This document shows positions 42,290 to 51,937 of a stretch of DNA of 64,000 bases, one piece after another. The notes below the pieces were generated by a model, which saw only the letters and a program-made list of their open reading frames with translations, had not been told where the DNA came from and searched no databases. Within the stretch, counting starts at the first letter, position 1. Each line of letters starts with the position of its first letter. A program made the translations under genes and the position numbers. The stretch covers positions 1,426,001-1,490,000 of the forward strand of contig NZ_CP073092.1 of NCBI RefSeq assembly GCF_030506365.1, written 5' to 3'. The stretch comes from Corynebacterium tuberculostearicum. GTDB taxonomy: Bacteria > Actinomycetota > Actinomycetes > Mycobacteriales > Mycobacteriaceae.

Positions 42290-43705
42290 CTAGCTGTGGT
42301 GTAGACGCATATAGTCTAGCAACGCCTCGACCCGATCATCGTCGGCCACGAAGGGGTCTAGAAGCTCCTCGGTGCGTGGCTCAGGCCGGTTGACCTTAAG
42401 GCGCGTCCAGTCAACGGTGACGTTGGCCCCGAGGCTACGGGCAGCGGACAGGAACTGCCCGCGCAGCGCGGCGCGAGTGGTCGCGGGCGCGGTGTCCATG
42501 GCGCGTTCGATGTCGGCGTCCGAAATCCACCGATCAATAAGTCCCTTACGCTGCAGTACATGAAAGAGCCCGCGGCTCGGCCGGATATCGTGGTAGGTCA
42601 TATCAATCTGGGCGAGCTTGGGGTGGTCCCACTGACCACCCAGCCGTGCGCGGTAGCGCTCGAGCAGTCCCAATTTGATGACCCAGTCGATTTCTCTGTC
42701 CACGCCGGAGAAGTCTTGAGTCTCAATGGCGTGCAGCATGCGCTGCCAGAGATCCACCACGCGCCGCATTTCTGCGGTGGGAGTACCGGCGTCTTCCCGT
42801 TCTTCCAGCCATTGGGTTGCGCGCTGGCATAGTTGCTGCTGGACCTCGAGTGCGGTGACGTACCCACCGCTGGCAAGCGGTAGTTCGGTCGAGCCCGTAA
42901 TATCGCGCGCGATGGCGCGGATATGGTGAATGGGTTTTTCGATGTCGAACTCCGGCAGCTCAAATCCTGCCTCCAGCATTTCCAAGATGAGCAGTGTGGA
43001 GCCCACTTTGAGCGCCATGGTGGGCTCGGCCATAGTGGAGTCCCCAACGATGACGTGCATGCGGCGGAAGCGTTTGGAATCGCCGTGCGGTTCATCGCGG
43101 GTATTGATGATGGGGCGTGATCGAGTGGTGGCAGAAGATACGCCTTCCCAGACTTGGTCCGCCCGCTGCGAGAGCAGGAATTGGGCGGGCTTATCGCCCT
43201 TAGCGGGCTGGATCATGCCGGCGCCGCAGATGAGCTGGCGGGTAATAAGGAACGGAAGGAGTGCCAGCCCCAAATCCTTGAGCACCATGTGGCGGCTGAT
43301 GAGGTAGTTTTCGTGGCAGCCAAAGGAGTTTCCGGCTGAATCCACGTTGTTTTTAAACAGGTACACCGCGCGCGGGTGCCCCTCGGCGGCAAAGGCCTGC
43401 TCTGCTTGTTCGCCCAGCCGGTTGACTATGGCATCGCCAGCGCATTCATAGGCTAGAAGCTGGCTCAAGCTATCGCACTCGGCGGTGGCTACCTCGGGGT
43501 GGGATCCGACGTCGAGGTACAGGCGGCTCGCGTTGGTGGAAAAGATATTAGAGGAAAAATGTTCCTGGACGATGGGCCGGAAAAGCACGCGCGCCACTTC
43601 ATCGGGGCTCAGGGCGCGTTCTCCTGGGCCCGCGCTGGTGGTTAAGCCATATTCCGTCTCGATGCCCATGATGCGACGGGCGAAGACAGGGTGCTGGTCA
43701 CTCAC
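42290..43705 (-). CDS. pafA: Pup ligase PafA
   Basis: The 471-residue ligase has the glutamine-synthetase-like nucleotide site MGIETEYGLT with the catalytic Glu, and NNVDSAGNSFGCHENYLI. A C-terminal domain (about 420-471) completes the fold. It joins the C-terminal Glu of Pup to lysines of targets using ATP. The start GTG lies 2 bases after the pup stop (TAAGGGTG), so pup and pafA are coupled without prcBA between them. An in-frame ATG twelve codons later is an alternative start. Confidence 0.96.
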   Translation of the reverse strand: MSDQHPVFARRIMGIETEYGLTTSAGPGERALSPDEVARVLFRPIVQEHFSSNIFSTNASRLYLDVGSHPEVATAECDSLSQLLAYECAGDAIVNRLGEQAEQAFAAEGHPRAVYLFKNNVDSAGNSFGCHENYLISRHMVLKDLGLALLPFLITRQLICGAGMIQPAKGDKPAQFLLSQRADQVWEGVSSATTRSRPIINTRDEPHGDSKRFRRMHVIVGDSTMAEPTMALKVGSTLLILEMLEAGFELPEFDIEKPIHHIRAIARDITGSTELPLASGGYVTALEVQQQLCQRATQWLEEREDAGTPTAEMRRVVDLWQRMLHAIETQDFSGVDREIDWVIKLGLLERYRARLGGQWDHPKLAQIDMTYHDIRPSRGLFHVLQRKGLIDRWISDADIERAMDTAPATTRAALRGQFLSAARSLGANVTVDWTRLKVNRPEPRTEELLDPFVADDDRVEALLDYMRLHHS

Positions 43706-43707
43706 CC

Positions 43708-43899
43708 TTACTGCCCGCCCTTTTGGACATAAGAGCGCACGAATTCCTCGGCGTTGTTTTCTAGCAGCCCATCGATCTCATCGAGCAATTCATCGGTGCC
43801 GGTGGTATTGATGCTTAGCTGCGTAGAGGTAAATTCCTCATCGCCGGTGGAGTCATCGCCGCCATTGCCGCCAGTGACCTGGGACTGGTGAGTAGACAT
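43708..43899 (-). CDS. pup: Prokaryotic ubiquitin-like protein Pup
   Basis: The 63-residue intrinsically disordered protein is rich in Asp/Gly/Ser/Gln with one coiled helix (DELLDEIDGLLENN). It ends in ...QKGGQ, so Dop must deamidate the terminal Gln to Glu before PafA can ligate it. ATG 43899 is preceded by GGGAGG-like sequence at seven-base spacing and gives the normal 60-65 residue length. Confidence 0.97.
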   Translation of the reverse strand: MSTHQSQVTGGNGGDDSTGDEEFTSTQLSINTTGTDELLDEIDGLLENNAEEFVRSYVQKGGQ

Positions 43900-43943
43900 A
43901 GGGAGGAAGTCCTTTCTTTGGCTTCTGCCTAATTGCTTGGTTA

Positions 43944-45476
43944 TCAATTACGGTACTCGGGCTGGATACCGCTGTCAGTGAGTCCCTGGAGGAGATCCTC
44001 CACCGTACGTGCGGTGTCGATGATCTCCTCGCACTGGGCGCGGGTCAGGCCGGTGGTCTCATCCATCGGAACCGTGGCCCAGGGTGCCGCGGTTGTCTCG
44101 CCTACCCGCACCGTGAGGCTTTGCCAGCTCGCGGCGATGATGTCCTCGCCGAATTTCTGCGTCACTCGGCCGCGGAAATACGCGCGGGTATCCTCCGGAG
44201 GGGTGCTGGCGGCGTCTTCAATTTCTGCAGCGCTAAAGAGCTGCCGCATCTGGCCTTTACGCACCAGCGCGTGATGGAGCGATTTGGCAGGATCAATCTC
44301 CGCATACTGCAGGTCAATGAGCCGCAGCTTTGGGTCTGCCGGATCGATACCGCGGTCGAGGTAGCCCTTGATCAGGCGATACTTCGCCACCCAATCCAAC
44401 AGGTGCGCCGCCTGCATCGGGTCCTTTGCCAGAAGTGCTACGGCCTCGTCCCAGGCCGCGAGCACCTTGCGCTCCGCGTCGGTGCGTGGGATGACGCGGT
44501 CTCGGTATTCGGCGAGGATTTCTAGGGCGGTGAGCTGGCGGGCGTCGGCAAGCTCGAGGCGATGCTGAAGGGAGAGATCGCGGCTGACGCGCGGAACTTC
44601 CGCCACGGCATCCTGCAAGCGGAGATCGCTAAAGTCCACACCCTGCTCAATCGCATCGAGCACCAGCGAGGTCATGCCCAGTTTAAGCAGCGTGGAAGTC
44701 TGCGACATATTCGCATCCCCAATGATGACGTGGAGGCGCCCAAAGTCCGCGTGCACCGCATGCGGCTCATCGCGCGTATTGATGATGCCGCGATTAAGGG
44801 TGGTCTCCAGCGAGATTTCCTGCTCAATATAGTCAGCGCGCTGAGAGATCTGGAATCCCGGCTCCTCTCCAAACTCGCCGATCCCCATGCGTCCGGCGCC
44901 GATGACTACCTGGCGGGCCACGAAGAACGGGATAAGGGCCTGCGCCATGGTGTCAAAATCCGTGGCGCGGGAGTACTGATAGTTCTCGTGCGAGCCATAT
45001 GACGCGCCCTTGCCGTCCACGTTGTTCTTATAGAAACGCAAGGCAGGGCACGGGTCATGGTTGGCGAGCACGGACTTTCCTTGCTCAGTAAGCCCCGCTA
45101 CGGACGCGGCGGCTTGCAGGAGCGTGGCGTCACCTGCGGCGTCGTAAAGCGTGGCGTCCCACGCATTAGTGCATTCCGGCGCGGAATATTCTGGGTGCGC
45201 GTGGTCGACATAGAAGCGCGCGCCATTGGCCGTGACTACATTGGCCACCCCGATGGCGTTGGGATCGACCACGGGAACTGTCTGGTAGCGCTTGAGATCG
45301 AAACCGCGGGAATCGCGCAGCGGGTGTTCCTCGGCAAAGTCCCAGCGCGAGCGCGCCCCAGTGTGCAGCGCGGCATACGCTACCACCGCGTGCGTGGACG
45401 AAATGATGGGCGAATACTCCGAGAGCTCCGGGGTGGCGATTCCGTACTCGGTCTCGGTACCTACAACGCGGCTCAT
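43944..45476 (-). CDS. dop: Pup deamidase/depupylase Dop
   Basis: The 510-residue protein resembles PafA and has [12 protein letters not shown] (catalytic Asp/Glu region) and [20 protein letters not shown]. It lacks PafA's transfer activity and hydrolyses the amide of Pup-Gln and Pup-target bonds. Its ATG overlaps the ARC stop by 4 bases (ATGA), so arc-dop-pup-pafA forms one coupled run. Confidence 0.97.
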   Translation of the reverse strand: MSRVVGTETEYGIATPELSEYSPIISSTHAVVAYAALHTGARSRWDFAEEHPLRDSRGFDLKRYQTVPVVDPNAIGVANVVTANGARFYVDHAHPEYSAPECTNAWDATLYDAAGDATLLQAAASVAGLTEQGKSVLANHDPCPALRFYKNNVDGKGASYGSHENYQYSRATDFDTMAQALIPFFVARQVVIGAGRMGIGEFGEEPGFQISQRADYIEQEISLETTLNRGIINTRDEPHAVHADFGRLHVIIGDANMSQTSTLLKLGMTSLVLDAIEQGVDFSDLRLQDAVAEVPRVSRDLSLQHRLELADARQLTALEILAEYRDRVIPRTDAERKVLAAWDEAVALLAKDPMQAAHLLDWVAKYRLIKGYLDRGIDPADPKLRLIDLQYAEIDPAKSLHHALVRKGQMRQLFSAAEIEDAASTPPEDTRAYFRGRVTQKFGEDIIAASWQSLTVRVGETTAAPWATVPMDETTGLTRAQCEEIIDTARTVEDLLQGLTDSGIQPEYRN

Positions 45477-47038
45477 GCGCTCCTCCTAGCGGTCAGTAGC
45501 TCCACCCGCTCAACGCGGGCACCTGCATGGTCTTGGGAGATGATCTTGGTCCATTCCTCGGGGTTGGTAGAGGTGGGCACGTACTCGGATTCGGCGCGCT
45601 CGGCCGCGATGGCCTGGAGCAAATGCTGCTTGGCGATGCCCCCGTGGCCCCCGCCTATCCCCTGCTCACTGCCCGCGCGCTGCTGCAGTTCGTCCTTGAT
45701 AGCCAGCTTCTTGGCGCGGGAGAGGATATTGGCAATCATCGCGCCGGAGACAAAGTCCCGGTAGCGCAAAATTTCACGCTCGCCGCTGGAAAAGTGCAGC
45801 TGCACAAAGGGGCGATCGGCATAAAGCTCGTCCACCGCGGCGCCGATAAGCTCCTCTAGCGCGCCCTGGTGCGGCACGGATTCTGCAAAGTGGCGTGCAA
45901 AGATCTCGCGGGCGCCCTCTTTATTCGGCCGGTTGACCCGGATCTTAATATCCAGCCGGCCGGGGCGCATGATGGCGGGATCGATGAGCTCCTCGCGGTT
46001 GGTAGCGCCAATGACGATCACATTGGATAGGCTTTCTACTCCGTCGAGCTCCGTGAGCAGCTGCGGCACCACCGTGGTTTCCATATCCGAAGACACGCCT
46101 GAGCCACGGGTGCGGAAGATGGATTCCATCTCATCAAAGAAGATGACCACCGGCCGGTCAGAACTCAGCCGGGCTAGTTCGCGGGCGCGCTCAAAGATGA
46201 GGCGGATGCGGCGTTCCGTCTCACCTACATACTTATTGAGCAACTCTGGGCCCTTGATATTGAGGAAGTAGCTCGGGGCGTCGCCGCCCAGTTGCTGCGC
46301 CAAGGAATGGGCCACGGCCTTGGCGATGAGCGTCTTTCCGCACCCAGGCGGGCCATAGAGGAGGACGCCCTTAGGCGGCTGCAGCTCGTAGTGGTGATAG
46401 AGGTCGGGATGGATAAACGGCAGCTCCACGGAATCGCGGATCTGGGAAATCTGTTCGTCCAGGCCACCGATGTCCTCGTAGCGCACATCGGGGACCTCCT
46501 CAAGGGAGAGCTGGGAGACCTCCGTCTTTTCCACCTTTTCCAGCGCGATGGCAGCCTTAGGATCGACCAGCACTATCTCGCCTGCTGCCACGCGGGTTTC
46601 TTCGCGCAGTGCCTGCGATAGCAGCACCACTTTTTCCTCGCCGGAGGAATTTGCCACGATGAGGCGTTGATCTCCTAAGCGCTCTACCACGGTAGCGAGC
46701 TCGCCTGTGCGCTCGGGCGCGCAGCCTTCTACCACTACGAAGCCATCGCCCAAGCGAACCTGCTGGCCTGCCACTAGGCTGCCTGGTTCCACATTGGGCG
46801 AAACCTTAAGCTGCATCACGCGGCCGTTGGTGTAGACCTCCGCGGTGGTTCCCACCTCGCTGTGGGTAGGCGAATAGCCTAAGAAAACGCCGTAGGTCGA
46901 TGCCGGCTCAGCCAGCGCGTTAAGCTCCGCAAAAAGCTGTTCGAGCTTCCCACGCGATTCCTTTAATAAGCCCGCCAACTTCTGATTGCGGGCAGCAAGC
47001 TGGCTGATCTGCCGCTTATAGTCCGTGGCTTCATCCAT
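45473..47038 (-). CDS. arc: AAA+ ATPase ARC/Mpa of the pupylation pathway
   Basis: The 521-residue protein has an N-terminal coiled coil that captures Pup (about 5-40), two OB-like domains and an AAA module. The module carries Walker A GPPGCGKT, Walker B FFDEME and second-region GATNR. The protein ends TARRSA: the proteasome-docking QYL tail of Mpa is absent. It unfolds pupylated proteins. The ATG at 47038 was chosen over GTG 47044 because a TAGAGT box (47046-47051) ends 7 bases before it and no Shine-Dalgarno is present. Confidence 0.95.
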   Translation of the reverse strand: MDEATDYKRQISQLAARNQKLAGLLKESRGKLEQLFAELNALAEPASTYGVFLGYSPTHSEVGTTAEVYTNGRVMQLKVSPNVEPGSLVAGQQVRLGDGFVVVEGCAPERTGELATVVERLGDQRLIVANSSGEEKVVLLSQALREETRVAAGEIVLVDPKAAIALEKVEKTEVSQLSLEEVPDVRYEDIGGLDEQISQIRDSVELPFIHPDLYHHYELQPPKGVLLYGPPGCGKTLIAKAVAHSLAQQLGGDAPSYFLNIKGPELLNKYVGETERRIRLIFERARELARLSSDRPVVIFFDEMESIFRTRGSGVSSDMETTVVPQLLTELDGVESLSNVIVIGATNREELIDPAIMRPGRLDIKIRVNRPNKEGAREIFARHFAESVPHQGALEELIGAAVDELYADRPFVQLHFSSGEREILRYRDFVSGAMIANILSRAKKLAIKDELQQRAGSEQGIGGGHGGIAKQHLLQAIAAERAESEYVPTSTNPEEWTKIISQDHAGARVERVELLTARRSA

Positions 47039-47123
47039 GCCCACTACTCTAACGCGGCCCAGTCGGCGAAAGAGGGCAGTTGCGCTTTAAATTTTGGGCG
47101 CTGAGGTGAACCTATTTCCAGCT

Positions 47124-47960
47124 CTACTTGCGGGCGCGGCGCTGCGGGCGCGGCGGAGTGACGCCATCGGCCAGGCGGCGGGTCCAGATAAGGAAGGCGG
47201 TATGCGCATTCATGCGGTGCTCCGGGCGGGTAGCCAGGCCTTCCACCTTCCATTCGCGCACCAGAGATTCCCAGGCCTTGGGCTCGGTAAAGCACTTGAG
47301 CTCACGGATGCCTTCCATGACCTTCATCAACTGCGGCACCGTTGCCACGTAGGTCATGAAGACACCACCTGGGATGAGAAGATCGCGCACGGTCTCTAGG
47401 TGCTCCCAGGGCTCGAGCATATCGAGGATTACGCGGTCTACCGGCCCACCCAGGTCCTCGGCGGTGACGTCTCCTAAATCGCCGAGACGCGGCGACCACC
47501 ACTCGGGCTGCTCGCCAAAGTATTCCTTGACGTTATCTACCGCATACTCGAGGTGATCATCGCGCACCTCGTAGGAATACACATGCCCCTCTGGGCCCAC
47601 GGCGCGCAGCAGGGACATGGACAGCGCGCCGGAGCCGGCACCGGCCTCGAGCACGCGCGCACCCATGAAGATATCGCCCTCTACCAAAATCTGCGCCGCA
47701 TCCTTGGGGTAGATCACCGCGGCACCGCGCGGCATCGACAGCACGTGGTCCACCATCAGGTGGCGGAAAAGCAGGAAGGAGGAGCCAAGCGTGGACTCAA
47801 TAACCGAGCCCTCGTCCATACCCACGATGTCATCATGGTTAATGATGCCCTTGTGGGAGTGGAACTGGCCTCCTTCTTCCAAAATGACCGTGTAGTGGCG
47901 CCGCTTGGCGTCGGTAAGCTGCACGCGGTCGCCATAAGCAAAGGGGCCGGAATAAGCCAT
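47124..47960 (-). CDS. trmI: tRNA (adenine-58-N1)-methyltransferase TrmI
   Basis: The 278-residue class I methyltransferase has the N-terminal TrmI domain (IVGMDEGSVIESTLGSSF) and SAM motif RVLEAGAGSGALSMSLL (about 99-115). Conserved DVTAEDLGGPVDRVILDMLEPWEHLE and the VATVPQL strand follow. It methylates A58 of the T loop of tRNAs, stabilising them. It is close to, but separated by 85 bases from, arc. Confidence 0.93.
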   Translation of the reverse strand: MAYSGPFAYGDRVQLTDAKRRHYTVILEEGGQFHSHKGIINHDDIVGMDEGSVIESTLGSSFLLFRHLMVDHVLSMPRGAAVIYPKDAAQILVEGDIFMGARVLEAGAGSGALSMSLLRAVGPEGHVYSYEVRDDHLEYAVDNVKEYFGEQPEWWSPRLGDLGDVTAEDLGGPVDRVILDMLEPWEHLETVRDLLIPGGVFMTYVATVPQLMKVMEGIRELKCFTEPKAWESLVREWKVEGLATRPEHRMNAHTAFLIWTRRLADGVTPPRPQRRARK

Positions 47961-47988
47961 GTCTCAAGACTCCTCGAGGTTGCGGTTA

Positions 47989-49242
47989 CTATCCCACCAA
48001 GTATGCCTCAAGTGCCTGCGCGAGCCATACTTGGTCCCGCTCGCCCACCATTTCCCGCGCCGAGTGCATGGACAGCATGGGCACGCCCACATCCACGGTG
48101 TCGATGCCCAGACGCGTCGCCGTAATGGGACCAATGGTCGAGCCACAGGGCACATCGTTATTGCCCACAAAGCGCTGTACTGGCACGCCTGCCTTCTCGC
48201 ACGCTGCTTCCCACAGCGCCACCGTGGTGGCATCGGAGGCATAGCGCTGATTGCCGTTGATCTTGGTCACCGGGCCCTTGCCAACGATCGGATGGTGCGT
48301 GGGATCGTGCTTGCCCACGTAGTTTGGGTGCACCGAATGCGCCGCATCGGCCGAGACACAGCTCGAGCGGGAGAACATCTGAAAGCGTTCCTCCTCGTTG
48401 ACCCCCAGCGCCCGCGCCGTGCGGGTAAGTACATCCGCCAGGATGGGACCGCCCGCACCATAGCGCGAGCTGGAGCCTACCTCTTCGTGGTCAAAGGCCA
48501 TCATGACCAAGATATCCTTGCCCTGATATTCCTCGGCGGCCTTCTTCATCGCTTCTAACGAGGCATGTACGGACGAAAGGTTATCCATGCGTCCGGCCGC
48601 GATGAACTGCTCGCCGGCGCCAAAGACTTCGCCGCGAGCAGCATCGGCCGTAATCAGGTTAAAGGAAGCAATATCCTGCTTGGCGACGCCCACCTTCTCC
48701 CCCACTACCTGCAAAATCGACGCATCCGGGTCACCCACACTCAAAACCGGCTGCATGTTGTGCTGGCGATCCGGCTTGAACTCGTCCTTGCGGTAGAGGT
48801 GAATGGCAAGGGACGGAAGGCGCAGTACCGGGCCAGTATTGACCAGGTGTCGTGTGCCATCCTTGGTGACAATCTGCCCGGCCACGGTCAGCTCCCGGTC
48901 AAACCAGGTATGCAGTAGCGCACCGCCATAGATCTCTACCGCCACCTGCTGCCAGCCGGCCGCCGAAAAATCCGGCGTGGGTTTAAGAACCAGGCCCGGC
49001 GAATCCGTATGTGACCCCACGATGCGGAAACCAGAATTCTTATCTGCACCCTCTGGCACATACCACGCAGCTACCGCGCCGCCGCGCACCATGACGTGGC
49101 CGCCGGGCGCAGCGGACCACTGCGTTCCCTCATCCTGTACCTCAAATCCCGCCTCGCGCAGCTGGCGGGATACCTCATCGGAAGCGTGGTACGAAGAAGG
49201 AGAAGCAGCAATGAAATCTAGGAAACCTGCGGTATAACTCAT
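47989..49242 (-). CDS. M18-family aspartyl aminopeptidase
   Basis: The 417-residue protein is of typical M18 (ApeB-like) length. The metal-binding motifs are VGSHTDSPG (His), AFDHEEVGSSS (Asp/Glu/Glu) and the C-terminal SMHSAREMVGERD. It removes N-terminal acidic residues. ATG 49242 starts MSYTAGFLDF, the family's normal start; the longer frame overlaps the divergent nuclease gene. An AAGG lies upstream at short spacing. Confidence 0.92.
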   Translation of the reverse strand: MSYTAGFLDFIAASPSSYHASDEVSRQLREAGFEVQDEGTQWSAAPGGHVMVRGGAVAAWYVPEGADKNSGFRIVGSHTDSPGLVLKPTPDFSAAGWQQVAVEIYGGALLHTWFDRELTVAGQIVTKDGTRHLVNTGPVLRLPSLAIHLYRKDEFKPDRQHNMQPVLSVGDPDASILQVVGEKVGVAKQDIASFNLITADAARGEVFGAGEQFIAAGRMDNLSSVHASLEAMKKAAEEYQGKDILVMMAFDHEEVGSSSRYGAGGPILADVLTRTARALGVNEEERFQMFSRSSCVSADAAHSVHPNYVGKHDPTHHPIVGKGPVTKINGNQRYASDATTVALWEAACEKAGVPVQRFVGNNDVPCGSTIGPITATRLGIDTVDVGVPMLSMHSAREMVGERDQVWLAQALEAYLVG

Positions 49243-49288
49243 ACCTTCTAGCTTGCCACGAATCGCGCGGCGATAGGCTAGATACACC

Positions 49289-50119
49289 ATGGCTACTTCA
49301 TCTACACCCCGCCCACTCGCCTTGTCGCCCTCGCGCGCCTCCGACTATAAGCAGTGCCCGCTGCTCTATCGCTTCCGCGCCATTGACAAGTTGCCCGAGC
49401 CCAAGACCATCGCGCAGGTCAAAGGAACCCTCGTGCACGCAGTCCTGGAAGAAATGCACAAGCTACCCCGCGACGAGCGCACCTATCCTGCCGCGGTGAA
49501 GATGATTAAGCCCTCCTGGGCAGAGATGACCGCCAAAGACGAGGAACTTGTAGAGCTCGTGCCAGAAGAAGACACCTACGACTTCTTCGTCGCTGCCAGG
49601 GAACTGCTCAAAGGATATTTCCAGATGGAAAACCCACAAGGCTTTGATTGCCAAGAAACCGAGATGTACGTCAACACGGTCCTGCCCAATGGCGTCCCCG
49701 TCCGTGGCTTCATCGACCGCGTGGACCGCGCCCCAACCGGCGAGGTCCGAGTCGTGGATTATAAGACCGGCAAGAAGCCACTTCCCCGCTATTCCCAGGA
49801 TGCACAGTTCCAGATGCGCTTTTATGCGCTGGTCTACTGGCGCATTCTAGGCACCATTCCCCACCAGTTGCGCCTGATGTACCTCAAGGTGTTGGACTCG
49901 ATGTTTCTTATGCCTAACCGAGAGGAGCTCGAATACTTCGAGCGCGATCTCGGCGAGCTGTGGGCCAAAATTGAGGCCGATGGGCGCGCCGGGGACTTCC
50001 GTCCGAAGCCATCCAAGCTCTGCGGCTGGTGCGCCCACCAGGCTCTCTGTCCGGAGTTTGGCGGCACTCCGCCGCAGTACCCGGGCTGGCCGGGTTCCGC
50101 GGCAGATGCAAAGGACTAG
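49289..50119 (+). CDS. RecB-like PD-(D/E)XK nuclease with Fe-S cluster
   Basis: The 276-residue protein has the RecB/AddB/Cas4 nuclease motif VRVVDYKTGKKP (active-site Asp and Lys) and a downstream QMRFYALVYW helix. Cys in SDYKQCPLLYRF at the start and three in LCGWCAHQALCP near the end give four cysteines positioned for a 4Fe-4S cluster. Actinobacteria keep such single-domain nucleases of unknown repair role. It is divergent from the M18 gene, with overlapping 5' ends. Confidence 0.9.
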   Translation: MATSSTPRPLALSPSRASDYKQCPLLYRFRAIDKLPEPKTIAQVKGTLVHAVLEEMHKLPRDERTYPAAVKMIKPSWAEMTAKDEELVELVPEEDTYDFFVAARELLKGYFQMENPQGFDCQETEMYVNTVLPNGVPVRGFIDRVDRAPTGEVRVVDYKTGKKPLPRYSQDAQFQMRFYALVYWRILGTIPHQLRLMYLKVLDSMFLMPNREELEYFERDLGELWAKIEADGRAGDFRPKPSKLCGWCAHQALCPEFGGTPPQYPGWPGSAADAKD

Positions 50120-50131
50120 CGCCCCACCTGC

Positions 50132-51799
50132 CTAGAAAAGGCCCGAAATGGTGCCCTGCTTATCGACGTCGATATTATTGGCCGCCGGCTTCTTCGGCAG
50201 CCCCGGCATCGTCATGACGTTGCCCGTGAGCACGACGATAAATCCCGAACCGGTGCGCGGCAGCAATTCGCGCACATGCAGCGTATGGCCTTCCGGCGCC
50301 CCCAGAGCAGAGGCATCATCGCTGAAGGAGTACTGCGTCTTGGAGATGACCACGGGCAGCTTGTCCCAGCCATTGTCCTGAATGTACTTCAGATCCATGA
50401 GCGCCTTAGCCCCGTATTCCACACGGTCCGCGCGATAGATCTCGCGAGCGATGGTCTCGATGGAGGCCTCGATTCCCTCCTGCGGATCGTAGAGCTGCGT
50501 GGCGCCTCCCTGGAGGTTTTCCAGCAAGGTCTCTGCCAGCGTGGTAGCGCCCGCGCCACCCTCGGCCCACACGTTGGCTTCCTCCAAGGCCACGCCGAAG
50601 TCTTCGGCCCACTGCCGCATGAACTCGCGTTCTGCTTCGGTATCGGACCAAAAGAGGTTGAGCGCTACAACCGGCTTGATCCCGAACTTGCGCAGGTTTT
50701 CTACGTGGCGCTCGAGGTTGACTATGCCCGCCTTGAGGGCATCCAGGTTTTCCTCGGTGAGCTTATCCTTGGCTACACCGCCGTTGTATTTCTGGGAGCG
50801 GATGGTGGCTACGACCACAGCACCAGCAACATCTAGGTCGCCAAAGCGCGCCTTGATGTCGACGAATTTCTCGCCACCTAGGTCGGAGCCGAAGCCGGCC
50901 TCACTTAAGACGATATCGCCGAATTGGAGCGCGGTTTGGGTCGCCAGCAGGGAGTTACAACCGTGCGCAATATTGGCGAATGGCCCACCGTGCACCAAGG
51001 CCGGCACGCCGCCAAGGGTCTGTACCAGGTTGGGGTTGAGGGCATCACGCATAAGCGCCGTGAGCGCACCTTCCGCATTCAAGTCACGCGCAGTAACAGG
51101 GCGCTGATCATAGGTGAAGCCGATGGTGATATCGCCGAGGCGCTTCTTTAGGTCCTCGAGGTTCGTGGCCAAGCACAAGATGGCCATGATTTCGGAGGCC
51201 GCGGTAATGGTGAAACCGGTTTCTGCAGGCACACCGTGAGCTGGCCCGCCCAGACCGGTCACCACGTTGCGCAGGGCACGGTCGTTGACGTCCATGCACC
51301 GCTGCCACGTCACGCGCCGCGGGTCGATGCCCAAGGCGTTGCCTTGGTGGATGTGGTTATCAATGATGGCGGCCAGGGTATTGGTTGCAGAGGTAATGGC
51401 GTGAAAATCGCCGGTGAAGTGAAGATTGATGTCTTCCATGGGGACGATCTGTGCATAGCCGCCGCCAGCCGCGCCGCCCTTAATACCCATCACTGGACCT
51501 TGGGAGGGCTCGCGCAGTGCAACAATGGCCTTCTTGCCCAACTTGTCCAGGGCGTCGGTAAGGCCGATGAGCACGGTGGACTTGCCTTCACCGGCAGGTG
51601 TGGGCGATACGCCGGTGACAAGCACTAGCTTGCCCTGGTTTTCCTTGGAATAGTCCACCTTGGTGATATCGACCTTGGCTTTGGTGGTGCCGTAGGGGAT
51701 CACGGCGTCGGCAGGAATGCCTGCCTTGGCCGCGATCTCCGCGATTGGCTGCAGGTGGTGGGCTTGGGCAATTTCAACATCGGATGGCTGAGTAGTCAT
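50132..51799 (-). CDS. fhs: Formate-tetrahydrofolate ligase
   Basis: The 555-residue enzyme matches the family length. Its P-loop-like VSPTPAGEGKSTVLIGLTDAL (about 62-82) and GGAAGGGYAQIVPMEDINLHFTGD are diagnostic. It forms 10-formyl-THF from formate, THF and ATP, feeding one-carbon metabolism. It is separate from the downstream Dcu gene on the same strand and convergent with the nuclease gene. Confidence 0.97.
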   Translation of the reverse strand: MTTQPSDVEIAQAHHLQPIAEIAAKAGIPADAVIPYGTTKAKVDITKVDYSKENQGKLVLVTGVSPTPAGEGKSTVLIGLTDALDKLGKKAIVALREPSQGPVMGIKGGAAGGGYAQIVPMEDINLHFTGDFHAITSATNTLAAIIDNHIHQGNALGIDPRRVTWQRCMDVNDRALRNVVTGLGGPAHGVPAETGFTITAASEIMAILCLATNLEDLKKRLGDITIGFTYDQRPVTARDLNAEGALTALMRDALNPNLVQTLGGVPALVHGGPFANIAHGCNSLLATQTALQFGDIVLSEAGFGSDLGGEKFVDIKARFGDLDVAGAVVVATIRSQKYNGGVAKDKLTEENLDALKAGIVNLERHVENLRKFGIKPVVALNLFWSDTEAEREFMRQWAEDFGVALEEANVWAEGGAGATTLAETLLENLQGGATQLYDPQEGIEASIETIAREIYRADRVEYGAKALMDLKYIQDNGWDKLPVVISKTQYSFSDDASALGAPEGHTLHVRELLPRTGSGFIVVLTGNVMTMPGLPKKPAANNIDVDKQGTISGLF

Positions 51800-51888
51800 G
51801 TTCTTAGCCTACCGAGCTCGCGAGTTAAATAACCCGCATTTTTCCAAGAAAGTGAAGTGAATCAATCTTCCTATTCACGCTGCGATCC

Positions 51889-51913
51889 AAAAAGGCGCCC
51901 TACAGGGCGCCTT
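51889..51913 (-). terminator. Rho-independent terminator of dcu
   Basis: On the minus strand AAGGCGCCC-TGTA-GGGCGCCTT is followed by TTTGG. It is a compact GC-rich hairpin. Confidence 0.85.
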
Positions 51914-51937
51914 GCAGGTGGACTTGTCGTCTATCTC

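Noticed and set aside
43600..43960. Proteasome genes between pup and pafA
   Set aside because: Only 2 bases separate pup and pafA.
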